DNA of 20,326 bases, taken from the NCBI GenBank assembly GCA_050260215.1, contig JBLNBU010000087.1, positions 1-20,326 on the forward strand, given 5' to 3'. The stretch comes from JBLNBU01 sp050260215 (GTDB taxonomy: Bacteria; Pseudomonadota; Alphaproteobacteria; Rhodospirillales; Magnetospirillaceae). The notes below the pieces were generated by a model. It had not been told where the DNA came from. It searched no databases and was given only the letters and a program-made list of their open reading frames with translations. A program made the translations under genes and the position numbers. This document shows, piece after piece, positions 8,641 through 15,974 of this stretch. The stretch's first letter is position 1; every line of letters starts with the position of its first letter.

Positions 8641-8805
8641 CTAGTGGGTCATGCGGTGCAGCTCTTCCTTGATCTTCAGCTTCTGGCGCTTGAGATCGGT
8701 CAGCTGGTTGTTGTCGGGAAGGGGTCTGCGGCTCTCGGCCTCGATGGCCGTATCCAGAGCGGCGTGCTTGGCTTTCAAAGACTCGATCCGGTCTTGAAGG
8801 CTCAT
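8641..8805 (-). CDS. DUF465 (YdcH-family) small protein
   Basis: A 54-residue protein that begins MSLQDRIESLKAKHAALDTA and ends KIKEELHRMTH. It is rich in charged heptads and predicted to be almost wholly helical. The pattern (LxxRIxxLKxKHxxLDxxI, then PxxDxxxLxxLKxxKLxLKEEIxRM) is that of the YdcH/DUF465 family. GGAGG lies seven bases before the ATG at 8805, supporting a real short gene. The role of the family is unknown. It sits alone between the prpE upstream region and the divergent ubiX, with its own possible promoter. Confidence 0.92.
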   Translation of the reverse strand: MSLQDRIESLKAKHAALDTAIEAESRRPLPDNNQLTDLKRQKLKIKEELHRMTH

Positions 8806-8838
8806 TACTATCCTCCCTCGGTTATGGGGTGTGATAAA

Positions 8839-8868
8839 AGTCTATGCCTCGGCCGGCGGGGTTGTCAG
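8839..8868 (-). promoter_or_regulatory. possible promoter of the DUF465 gene
   Basis: On the minus strand, CTGACA (8868-8863), 18 bases, TAGACT (8844-8839). The match to consensus is five and four of six. The predicted start is near 8832, giving a leader of about 27 bases that contains the GGAGG site. Confidence 0.4.
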
Positions 8869-8890
8869 CAGGGAAATTGCTCTGTTCCCG

Positions 8891-8906
8891 CCGTCCGAAA
8901 GGACGG
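8891..8906 (+). other. GNRA-loop hairpin upstream of ubiX
   Basis: CCGTCC, GAAA, GGACGG: a perfect six-pair stem capped by a GAAA tetraloop, ending 47 bases before the ubiX ATG. If transcribed, it would form a stable leader hairpin. No run of T follows and no known riboswitch is recognised. Confidence 0.4.
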
Positions 8907-8953
8907 ATCGCCCGGCTGCGCAAGGATCAATACCCAATGCAGGACAACACGCC

Positions 8954-9535
8954 ATGACGGCCTTGCCCTCCCGGATGGTCGTGGGAATCAGTGGCGCGTC
9001 CGGGGTGGTCTATGGCATCCGGACACTTGAAATCCTCCGCCGGCTGGGGGTCGAGACCCATCTGATCCTCAGCCGTGCGGCCGAGGTCACCCTGGCTCAC
9101 GAGTCGGATATGTCCGCGGCCCAGCTGCGCGCCCTGGCCGACCATGCCTATAGCCCTGCCGACATCGGCGCCGCGCCGGCCTCGGGATCGTTTCGCACGC
9201 TGGGCATGATCGTGGCGCCGTGCTCGATCCGCTCCATGAGCGAGATCGCCACCGGCGTGACCACCTCGCTGCTGACCCGGGCCGCCGACGTCGCCCTGAA
9301 GGAGCGCCGCCGCCTGGTTCTGATGGTGCGCGAGACCCCGCTGCACGCCGGGCACCTGCGCACCATGCTGCAACTGGCCGAGATGGGAGCGGTGATCGCG
9401 CCGCCAGTGCCTGCCTTCTATGCCCGACCCGCCGACTTGGACGCCATGGTCGAGCACACGGTGGGACGCATGCTCGACCTGTTCGGGCTGGACTGCGGCA
9501 CGTTGAACCGCTGGGGCGAGGCGCAAAGCATTTGA
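8954..9535 (+). CDS. ubiX: flavin prenyltransferase UbiX
   Basis: A 193-residue cytoplasmic enzyme that joins dimethylallyl phosphate to FMN, making the prenylated flavin cofactor of UbiD-type decarboxylases (ubiquinone synthesis and related reactions). The FMN-binding N-terminus MVVGISGASG is at 8-17, and the family blocks APCSIRSMSEIATG (89-102), VLMVRETPLHAGHLRTML (122-139) and EMGAVIAPPVPAFY (143-156) are complete. I chose the ATG at 8954; the open frame runs 41 codons further upstream from a GTG, but that part does not look like UbiX, and CAGGA lies about ten bases before 8954. An alternative ATG at 8975 would start just before the flavin motif. ubiD is not in the window. The DUF465 gene is divergent. 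Confidence 0.95.
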   Translation: MTALPSRMVVGISGASGVVYGIRTLEILRRLGVETHLILSRAAEVTLAHESDMSAAQLRALADHAYSPADIGAAPASGSFRTLGMIVAPCSIRSMSEIATGVTTSLLTRAADVALKERRRLVLMVRETPLHAGHLRTMLQLAEMGAVIAPPVPAFYARPADLDAMVEHTVGRMLDLFGLDCGTLNRWGEAQSI

Positions 9536-9564
9536 CGGCCCCGCCGGGCGGGAGGACACTGCTG

Positions 9565-9581
9565 CACAGGTTTCGCCTGTG
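9565..9581 (+). other. small hairpin between ubiX and the kinase gene
   Basis: CACAGG, TTTCG, CCTGTG: a six-pair stem 30 bases after the ubiX stop. No T run follows, so it is at best a weak terminator or an mRNA stability element. Confidence 0.3.
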
Positions 9582-9619
9582 GGGGCGAGATCCCTTTGCG
9601 ATCTGCGAGGCTTGGGGGC

Positions 9620-11221
9620 ATGCTCGCGACCATTTCCGGCGCCTTGCGCCGACGTCCGGCATTGCGTTGGCTGATCGCCGCCGCGTTCGCGGTGGCCGTC
9701 GGCACGGTGTTGTCGCCCGACGGCTGGCGGGTGGCGGCGGTCGGCTTCGGCCTGGTGGCGGCGTGGGCGGTGGTCCTGCTGCTGCGCGCGCCGGTCCCCG
9801 AACCGCCGGTGGCCGAGGCGCCCGGCGACCGCGCCGAATTTCTGGCCGCCGTCGGCCACGAGATCCGCACCCCGCTGCATGGCTGGTCCGGCCTGGTCGA
9901 ACTGCTGGAAGACACCCCGCTGGACGAGCGCCAGCGCCACTGGGTCGGCCTGCTGCGCAGCACCGCCCATCATCTGACCCGGCTGGTCGGCGACATCCTC
10001 GACATCGCCTCGCTGGACGCCGGCCGCTTCGAGCTGGAAAGCGTCGCCTTCGGCCCGGCCATGCTGGCGCGCGAGCTGGCCGCCTTCGGCGAGGCCCGCG
10101 CCGCCGAAACCGGCCTGGCCTTCGCGGTCGAGGTGGATCCGGCGGTCCCGCCGGCAGTGATCGGCGATCCGCGGGCCATCCGCCAAGTGCTATTCAACTT
10201 CGTCGACAATGCCTTCAAGTATACCCGCCGCGGCCGCGTCACCGTGCGGGTCGAGGCCACCGAGGGCGGTGCCCTGCGCTTCACCGTCGCCGACACCGGG
10301 CCGGGCATGTCGCCGGCGCGGCGCGCCGCGGTGTTCCAGCGGGCCGGCGACGGCTCGGGCCTGGGGCTGGTGTTGTGCCGCCGCCTGGCCGAGGCCATGG
10401 GCGGCCGGGTCGGCGTCGACGGCGCCGAGGGCCGCGGCAGCGCCTTCTGGATCGAGGTCAGCCTGCCGCTGGCCCAGGCCGGCGCGGTCGAGGCGACGCT
10501 CGAGGACGGCGGATTGCGCCGCGGCGCCCGGGTGCTGTTTGCCGACGACGTCGAACTGAACCGCCTGGTGTTCCGCGACTTCCTTGATGGTACCGGCTGC
10601 GTGGTCGACGAGGCGCGCGACGGCGCCGAGGCGGCGGCGAAGGCGGCGCAGCACCGCTATGACCTGATCGTGCTGGACCTGCGCATGCCCGAGGTCGACG
10701 GCTTCGAGGCGGCACGCCGCATCCGCGCCGACGAACTGGCGCGCGGGCAGGTGCCGGTCCCCCTGGTGGCGCTGACCGCCGGCAGCACTGGCGGCGAGCG
10801 GCGCATGGCGCACGACGCCGGCTTCGACGATTTCCTGGCCAAGCCCATCGCCCGCCAGGCGCTGTTGACCGCCCTTGGCGCCGCCATGTCGGGATCGGCC
10901 CTCCGCCCGGCCGCGCCGCCGCCGCCGCCCAACATCCCCGCCGGGCTCGAGCACCTGATGCCGGCCTTCCTGGCCGAGATGGCCAAGGATGCCGAACGGC
11001 TGCAGGTGCTGGCCGGCAGCGACGACCGCGCCGGCCTGGCCGAGTTCGCCCATGCGGTGCGCGGCAAGTGCGCCATGTTCGGCGAGGACACCCTGTTCGC
11101 CCTCTACAGCCGCCTCGAAGACGACGGGGCGGCCATGGCCCGGGAAGAAATTGATACTTTAGTCGAGCATGTCGTTGAACGGGTCCGCCAACTGGCGGTA
11201 TATGAGCCGGGTGCGTGTTGA
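9620..11221 (+). CDS. hybrid sensor histidine kinase (HisKA-HATPase-REC-Hpt)
   Basis: A 533-residue membrane-anchored phosphorelay protein. Two hydrophobic segments (about 14-32 and 36-56) form a tight hairpin with only a few residues between them. Next come HisKA with phospho-acceptor His80 (GHEIRTPLHGW), HATPase with N-box Asn197 (DNAFKYT), G1 DTGPGM (225-230) and G2 GSGLGL (245-250). A receiver domain follows with acidic pair Asp309-Asp310, acceptor Asp353 (VLDLRMP), Thr386 and Lys408. After a proline run comes an Hpt-like domain with His478 in HAVRGKCAMFG. All phosphorelay residues are present, but no PAS, GAF or periplasmic sensor domain is visible. I prefer the ATG at 9620; a TTG at 9596 would add eight residues. 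The partner response regulator is not adjacent. The nsrR gene follows after 24 bases. Confidence 0.92.
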   Translation: MLATISGALRRRPALRWLIAAAFAVAVGTVLSPDGWRVAAVGFGLVAAWAVVLLLRAPVPEPPVAEAPGDRAEFLAAVGHEIRTPLHGWSGLVELLEDTPLDERQRHWVGLLRSTAHHLTRLVGDILDIASLDAGRFELESVAFGPAMLARELAAFGEARAAETGLAFAVEVDPAVPPAVIGDPRAIRQVLFNFVDNAFKYTRRGRVTVRVEATEGGALRFTVADTGPGMSPARRAAVFQRAGDGSGLGLVLCRRLAEAMGGRVGVDGAEGRGSAFWIEVSLPLAQAGAVEATLEDGGLRRGARVLFADDVELNRLVFRDFLDGTGCVVDEARDGAEAAAKAAQHRYDLIVLDLRMPEVDGFEAARRIRADELARGQVPVPLVALTAGSTGGERRMAHDAGFDDFLAKPIARQALLTALGAAMSGSALRPAAPPPPPNIPAGLEHLMPAFLAEMAKDAERLQVLAGSDDRAGLAEFAHAVRGKCAMFGEDTLFALYSRLEDDGAAMAREEIDTLVEHVVERVRQLAVYEPGAC

Positions 11222-11245
11222 ACCCGACCTGAACTGGCTTGCTCC

Positions 11246-11632
11246 ATGAAGATCACCCAATTCACCGATTATACGCTGCGCCTGCTGCTCTACCTTGCGC
11301 GCAGCCGCGATCGGGTGGTCACCGTGCGCGAGGTCGCCGAATACTACGGCGTGTCGGCCGAGCACCTGAAGAAGGTGGTGCGCCGGCTGGTCGAGCTGGG
11401 CCACGTCCACACCGTGCGCGGCAAGCATGGCGGCCTGAAGCTGGGCCGCGAGCCCGAAGCCATCGACCTGGGCCATTTGTTCCGCGCCGCCGAGAACCTG
11501 AACCTCCTGGAATGCCACGACGCCGGCAGCTGTTGCCCCATGGCGGACTGCAAGCTGCGCGACCTGGTCGACGAGGCCCTGGCCGCCTTCCTGTCCAAGT
11601 TCGACGGCCGGACATTGGCCGACATCGTATGA
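11246..11632 (+). CDS. nsrR: Rrf2-family [Fe-S] regulator, NsrR type
   Basis: A 128-residue winged-helix repressor, expected to sense nitric oxide through an iron-sulfur cluster. The N-terminus MKITQFTDYTLRLLLYLA, helix-turn-helix near 25-50 and wing HTVRGKHGGLKLG (55-67) are Rrf2/NsrR-like. Cys90, Cys96 and Cys102 have the 6/6 spacing of the NsrR cluster ligands, and Asp8 matches the fourth ligand reported for Streptomyces NsrR. A further Cys97 is present. The clear RGKxGG wing and the cysteine spacing favour NsrR over IscR or RirA. No ribosome site is obvious before the ATG at 11246, only 24 bases after the kinase stop. Its usual targets (hmp, nor, ytfE, hcp) are not in the window. It converges on epmA with 13 bases between the stops. 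Confidence 0.88.
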   Translation: MKITQFTDYTLRLLLYLARSRDRVVTVREVAEYYGVSAEHLKKVVRRLVELGHVHTVRGKHGGLKLGREPEAIDLGHLFRAAENLNLLECHDAGSCCPMADCKLRDLVDEALAAFLSKFDGRTLADIV

Positions 11633-11645
11633 GGGGGGAGCGGGT

Positions 11646-12701
11646 TCATCCCACCGGCGCCCACAGCACCTCGTCGATGGCGGCCGCGCCGGTCAGCAGC
11701 ATGATTAGGCGGTCGAAGCCCAGCGCGATGCCGGCCGCATCGGGCATGCCGTGGTCCAGCGCGGCCAGGAAGTCCTCGTCCACCGGATAGCGCTCGCCGT
11801 ACAGGCGTTCCTTCAGGTCCATGTCGGCGGCGAAGCGGCGGCGCTGTTCGGCGGCGTCGGTCAGTTCGCCGAAGGCGTTGCACAACTCGACCCCGCATAC
11901 GTACGCCTCGAAGCGCTCGGCCACCCGCGGGTCGGCGGGCGACGGGCGCGACAGCGCCGCCATCGACACCGGGTACGAGTGCAAGATGGTGGGCACGCCG
12001 AAGCCCAGATGGGGCTCGATGCGGTCCAGCATCACCTTGAAGAATACGTCTTCCCAGCTGTCGAAGTCGCTGACCGAGATGCCGATGCGCACCGCCTCGG
12101 CCGCCAGGGCGTCGCGGTCGGGGGCCCATGGGTCGGGGGTACTGGCCAGCACGTCGATGCCGGCGTGGAGGGCGAAGGCCTCGGCCACCGACAGGCGCTG
12201 CCACGGGGCGAAGGGGTCGCAGGAAACGTTGCCGCGGCGCAAGGCGTCGGCGCCGACGGCCCGCGCGCAGGCGCGTACCAGCTCGGCGGTGTCGTCCATC
12301 AGCCGGTCCAGGGACGCGCCGGCCCGGTACCATTCCAGCATGGTGAATTCGGGGTGGTGGGTGTCCGAGCGCTCGCCGTTGCGGAACACCCGGGCCAGCT
12401 GGAACAGCCGCGGCACCCCGGCCACCAGCAACTTCTTCATGGTGAATTCGGGGCTGGTGTGCAGGTAAAGCGGCCGCTGGCCCCCCAGCGGCTCGTCCAG
12501 GCGGGTGGCGAAGGCCTTCAGATGCGGCTCGAGGCCCGGCGAGACCTGCAGGCACGGGGTTTCGACCTCGACGAAGCCTTCGGCGGCGAAAAAGGCGCGG
12601 GTGGCCGCCACCGCCTTGGTGCGTGCCTCCAGCATGGCCCGGCGGCTTGCGAACACCTCGGGCCGCCACCACTGTTTGCCCGTTACCGCGTTGCCCGTCA
12701 C
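11646..12701 (-). CDS. epmA: elongation factor P (R)-beta-lysine ligase EpmA (GenX/PoxA)
   Basis: A 351-residue stand-alone class II lysyl-tRNA synthetase-like enzyme. It activates (R)-beta-lysine and attaches it to the conserved lysine of EF-P, which helps ribosomes through polyproline stretches. It keeps VETPCLQVSPGLEPHLKAF, HTSPEFTMKKLLVAG (81-95), motif 2 FRNGERSDTHHPEFTMLEWY (107-126) and motif 3 GIALGFDRLIML, and lacks the anticodon-binding domain of LysRS, as expected. I chose the GTG at 12701 because GGGGAAGG lies just upstream and typical alphaproteobacterial homologues begin a few residues before the QWW block. ATG codons at 12722 and 12728 are alternatives that would overlap the epmB start. 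It is divergent from epmB, its pathway partner. Confidence 0.93.
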   Translation of the reverse strand: MTGNAVTGKQWWRPEVFASRRAMLEARTKAVAATRAFFAAEGFVEVETPCLQVSPGLEPHLKAFATRLDEPLGGQRPLYLHTSPEFTMKKLLVAGVPRLFQLARVFRNGERSDTHHPEFTMLEWYRAGASLDRLMDDTAELVRACARAVGADALRRGNVSCDPFAPWQRLSVAEAFALHAGIDVLASTPDPWAPDRDALAAEAVRIGISVSDFDSWEDVFFKVMLDRIEPHLGFGVPTILHSYPVSMAALSRPSPADPRVAERFEAYVCGVELCNAFGELTDAAEQRRRFAADMDLKERLYGERYPVDEDFLAALDHGMPDAAGIALGFDRLIMLLTGAAAIDEVLWAPVG

Positions 12702-12726
12702 CGTGCCTTCCCCTATACCCATGCCC

Positions 12727-13767
12727 ATGACCACGGACCCCGCCCGCCGTACCCTTCGCACCGCCGCCGAGCTGGCCGCCGCCGGGCTGGTGGCGGCCGG
12801 GGACGTGGCGGCGGTGGCGGCTGCAGGCGAGCGCCACGCGGTGGCGCTGACCCCGGCCGTGGTCGACCTGATCGACCCGGCCGACCCGGCCGACCCCAAC
12901 GCCCCCCCGTACGTGCCCCCGGCGGCCGAGCTGGGGGGCGCGCCCGACGACCCGCCCGATCCCCACGGCGACCAAGCCTACAGCCCCTTGAAGGGGGTCG
13001 TCCACCGCTACCCCGACCGGGTGCTGATCAAGCCGGCGCTGGTGTGTCCGGTCTATTGCCGCTTCTGCTTCCGGCGCGAGGCGGTGGGCGACGCGAGCGC
13101 CACCCTGTCCGAGGCCGAACTGGCCGCGGCGCTGGACTACGTCGCCGCCCGGCCCGAGTTGCGCGAGGTGATCCTGACCGGCGGCGACCCGCTGATGCTG
13201 GGCCCGGCGCGCATGCAGGCGCTGCTGGGCCGGCTGGCCGCCATCGGCCATATCGAGACCGTGCGTATCCACACCCGCGTCCCCGTCGCCGACCCCGAGC
13301 GGGTGACCGCCGCCCTGGTCGCCGCCTTGCGGGCGGGCGGCCCGACGGTGTGGCTGGCGGTGCACGTCAACCATCCGCGCGAGCTGTCGCCCGCCGCCGC
13401 CCAGGCCCTGGCCCGGCTGGCCGATGCCGGGCTGCCGCTGGTGTCGCAGACGGTGCTGCTGAAGGGCGTCAACGACGACGCCGACACCCTGGCCCAGTTG
13501 ATGCGGGCGCTGCTGCGCCACCGGGTCAAGCCCTATTACCTTCACCACCCGGACCTGGCGCCGGGCACCGCCCATTTCCGCCCGACCCTGGCCGAGGGCC
13601 GCGCCCTGGTGGCGGCGCTGCGCGGGCGGCTGTCGGGGCTGGCCCAGCCCACCTACGTGCTCGATATCCCTGGCGGCGCCGGCAAGGTGCCGGTCGGCCC
13701 CGACCATTGGGACCAGGACGGGGGCAGGGTCACCGACTGGACGGGCGTGCGCCACCCCTATCCCTGA
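12727..13767 (+). CDS. epmB: EF-P-lysine lysine-2,3-aminomutase EpmB (radical SAM, KamA family)
   Basis: A 346-residue enzyme that converts lysine to beta-lysine for EF-P modification by EpmA. The radical-SAM cluster motif is CPVYCRFC with Cys107, Cys111 and Cys114; the PLP-binding Lys320 lies in LDIPGGAGKVP; TGGDPLM and YYLHHPDLAPGTAHF are KamA-family blocks. The length matches E. coli EpmB (342) and is shorter than fermentative lysine aminomutases (about 416), which have an extra C-terminal oligomerisation segment. The start is ATG 12727 or 12721 (ATGCCCATG); neither has a good ribosome site. The frame is open well upstream on the strand opposite epmA, but that part is not used. Only about 20-25 bases separate its start from that of epmA. 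Confidence 0.93.
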   Translation: MTTDPARRTLRTAAELAAAGLVAAGDVAAVAAAGERHAVALTPAVVDLIDPADPADPNAPPYVPPAAELGGAPDDPPDPHGDQAYSPLKGVVHRYPDRVLIKPALVCPVYCRFCFRREAVGDASATLSEAELAAALDYVAARPELREVILTGGDPLMLGPARMQALLGRLAAIGHIETVRIHTRVPVADPERVTAALVAALRAGGPTVWLAVHVNHPRELSPAAAQALARLADAGLPLVSQTVLLKGVNDDADTLAQLMRALLRHRVKPYYLHHPDLAPGTAHFRPTLAEGRALVAALRGRLSGLAQPTYVLDIPGGAGKVPVGPDHWDQDGGRVTDWTGVRHPYP

Positions 13768-13853
13768 CACCGCCCGGCATAGGGAGCCTGTCGGCATTGT
13801 CCCTGCGCCGCGGCGGGGAAACATCTTGCGGGTGATTTGCCTGCGAGGCCGCC

Positions 13854-15974
13854 TTGCCCTTCCGCTTCCTGCTGCTCGCCGTCCTGGTGCTGCTCGCCTC
13901 CTGCGCTCCGCCGGCGCCGGCACCCGAGTGGGAGGCGCTGACCCGCGCCGCTGCCCCGCCGGCCGACGCACCCGTCGCCGAGGCCCAGCCGGTGGCCGCC
14001 CCCCCCGATCCCAGGCGCGAGGCGGTGCTGATGCCGGGCTCGGGGCGCTTCGCCAGGCCCAGGCCGGTGGCCGAGGCGCGCACCACCGAGGCCGGCGACA
14101 TCACCTTCAGCTTCGTCGATGCCGACGTGCGCGCGGTACTGAAAGCGGTGCTGGGCGACATCCTGGGCCGGCGCTACGTGGTCTCGACCAAGGTGCAGGG
14201 CACGGTGACGGTGCAGACCGGCCAGCCTTTGAGCCGCGACGCCGCCTTCGCCACCCTGGAAACCGTGCTGCGCATGAGCGGCATCGCCATGGTCGAGGTC
14301 GACGGCACGGTCAAGGTGGTGCCCTATGACGAGGCCCCGCGCGTCGGCGGGGAGGCCCGCCTGCTGCCCGCCCCCGACGAGCGTCCCGCCGGCTATGGGG
14401 TCGAGGTGGTGCCGCTGGCCTATGCCTCGGCCGGCGAGATCAAGAAGATGCTGGAGCCCATGGCCCCGCCCGGCGCGGTGCTGCAGGCCGACGACGCCCG
14501 CAACATCCTGGTGTTCTCAGGCACGGGGCCCGAGCGCAAGTCCATGCGCGAGATGGTCGACATCTTCGACGTCGACTGGCTGAAGGGCATGTCGTTCGCC
14601 CTGATCCCGCTGGCCAACGCCGACGCCAAGGCGGTGGCCACCGAGCTGACCGGCGTGTTCGGCGAGGGCGCCTCCGGCCCCATGAAGAACATGATGCGCT
14701 TTTCGCCGGTCGAGCGGCTGAATTCGGTGCTGGCCATCGCCACCAACCCCGACTACCTGGGCCAGGCGCGGCGCTGGGTCGAGAACTTTGACCGCGCCGG
14801 CGACGCGGTGGGCGGCGGGCGACGCCTCTATGTCTATCCGGTCCAGAACGGCCGCGCCGCCGACCTGGCGCTGGTGCTGGACGGGCTGTTCGGCTCGGGG
14901 AGCTCGGTGGCGGCGGCCAGTGCCTCGGTGGGGGCGGGCGGGGGCTTGCGCCAGCGCCAGAAGCTGGGGTCGGCGACGCCGGGGGGCGGTGGCGGTGGGA
15001 TCGCCAATCCTCTGGCTGCCGCCAAGGACCCGGCTCCGCTCGGAGGCGAGCCCGCGGCCACCGCCACTGCCGCGGTCCTGGAAAAAGGGGCGCGCATCGT
15101 CGCCGATGACGGCAACAACGCCCTGGTCGCCCTGGCCACCGCCGAGGAATGGGCTTCCATCGAGCAGGCGCTGAAGCGCCTGGACATCGTGCCGCTGCAG
15201 GTGCTGGTCGACGCCACCATTGCCGAGGTGACGCTGAACGACCAGCTGCGCTACGGGCTGCAGTGGTTCTTCCGCAAGGGCGACTTCTCGTCCACCTTCT
15301 CGTCGCTGGCCAGCGGGTCGGTCGCTTCCCTGTTTCCAGGCTTCTCCTTCGCGCTGCAGGGCACCGACGCCCGCGTGATCCTGAATGCCCTGTCGTCGGT
15401 GACCAACGTCAACGTGGTCTCGGCGCCGACGCTCCTGGTGCTGACCAACCAGACGGCGCAGCTGCAGGTCGGCGACCAGGTGCCGGTGGCGACCCAGCAG
15501 GCGCGCAGCGTCATCGACCCGCAGGCGCCCATCGTCAACACTATCCAGTTCCGCGACACCGGCGTCATCTTGCGGGTGACGCCCCGGGTGAACGCCGGCG
15601 GGCTGGTGTTCCTGGACATCGAGCAGGAGGTCAGCGACGTCGCCCAGACCACCAGCTCGAACATCGACAGCCCGACCATCCGCCAGCGCCGCATCGCCTC
15701 GACGGTGGCGGTGCAGTCAGGCGAGACCATCGCGCTGGGCGGCCTGATCCGCGACACCCGCACCCGCGGCAAGGACGGCCTGCCCATCCTGGGCGACATC
15801 CCCGTCATGGGGCCCCTGTTCGCCACCAACAACGACCAAGCGTCGCGCACCGAACTGCTGGTGCTGCTGTCGCCCCGGGTGGTGCGCTCGCGCGACGACG
15901 CCCGCGGCGCCACCGACGAGCTGCGGCGTCGGTTGAAGGGATTGCGCCCCCCGTCGGAAGGCAAGCGGGAATGA
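13854..15974 (+). CDS. gspD: type II secretion system secretin GspD, predicted lipoprotein
   Basis: A 706-residue outer-membrane secretin that forms the exit channel of type II secretion. The N-terminus MPFRFLLLAVLVLLASC is a lipoprotein signal with lipobox LASC, giving lipid-modified Cys17 followed by Ala, which favours the outer membrane. An N0 domain (about 83-160) and repeats N1 (about 183-240), N2 (about 250-312) and N3 (about 324-440) follow; N3 is interrupted by a Gly/Ser/Ala-rich segment (about 348-400). The secretin core starts near VDATIAEVTLNDQLRYGLQW and ends with GGLIRDTRTRGKDGLPILGDIPVMGPLFA and LLVLLSPRVV. A C-terminal pilotin-binding domain is not evident. The start is a TTG at 13854; no ATG fits the signal peptide, and GCGAGG lies nearby. 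Its stop overlaps gspK (ATGA). gspC is not upstream; epmB is. Confidence 0.95.
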   Translation: MPFRFLLLAVLVLLASCAPPAPAPEWEALTRAAAPPADAPVAEAQPVAAPPDPRREAVLMPGSGRFARPRPVAEARTTEAGDITFSFVDADVRAVLKAVLGDILGRRYVVSTKVQGTVTVQTGQPLSRDAAFATLETVLRMSGIAMVEVDGTVKVVPYDEAPRVGGEARLLPAPDERPAGYGVEVVPLAYASAGEIKKMLEPMAPPGAVLQADDARNILVFSGTGPERKSMREMVDIFDVDWLKGMSFALIPLANADAKAVATELTGVFGEGASGPMKNMMRFSPVERLNSVLAIATNPDYLGQARRWVENFDRAGDAVGGGRRLYVYPVQNGRAADLALVLDGLFGSGSSVAAASASVGAGGGLRQRQKLGSATPGGGGGGIANPLAAAKDPAPLGGEPAATATAAVLEKGARIVADDGNNALVALATAEEWASIEQALKRLDIVPLQVLVDATIAEVTLNDQLRYGLQWFFRKGDFSSTFSSLASGSVASLFPGFSFALQGTDARVILNALSSVTNVNVVSAPTLLVLTNQTAQLQVGDQVPVATQQARSVIDPQAPIVNTIQFRDTGVILRVTPRVNAGGLVFLDIEQEVSDVAQTTSSNIDSPTIRQRRIASTVAVQSGETIALGGLIRDTRTRGKDGLPILGDIPVMGPLFATNNDQASRTELLVLLSPRVVRSRDDARGATDELRRRLKGLRPPSEGKRE

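Noticed and set aside
8831..8953. Upstream GTG-initiated extension of ubiX
   Set aside because: The extra 41 residues have no UbiX similarity and the leader contains a hairpin; ATG 8954 gives the usual protein length.
13797..13826. TTGTCC with a possible -10 before gspD
   Set aside because: At 17 or 18 bases spacing the -10 hexamers (AACATC, ACATCT) do not resemble TATAAT.
11344..13971. A long minus-strand open frame spanning epmB and parts of epmA and nsrR
   Set aside because: Frame shadow; it crosses three well-supported genes and its sequence matches no family.
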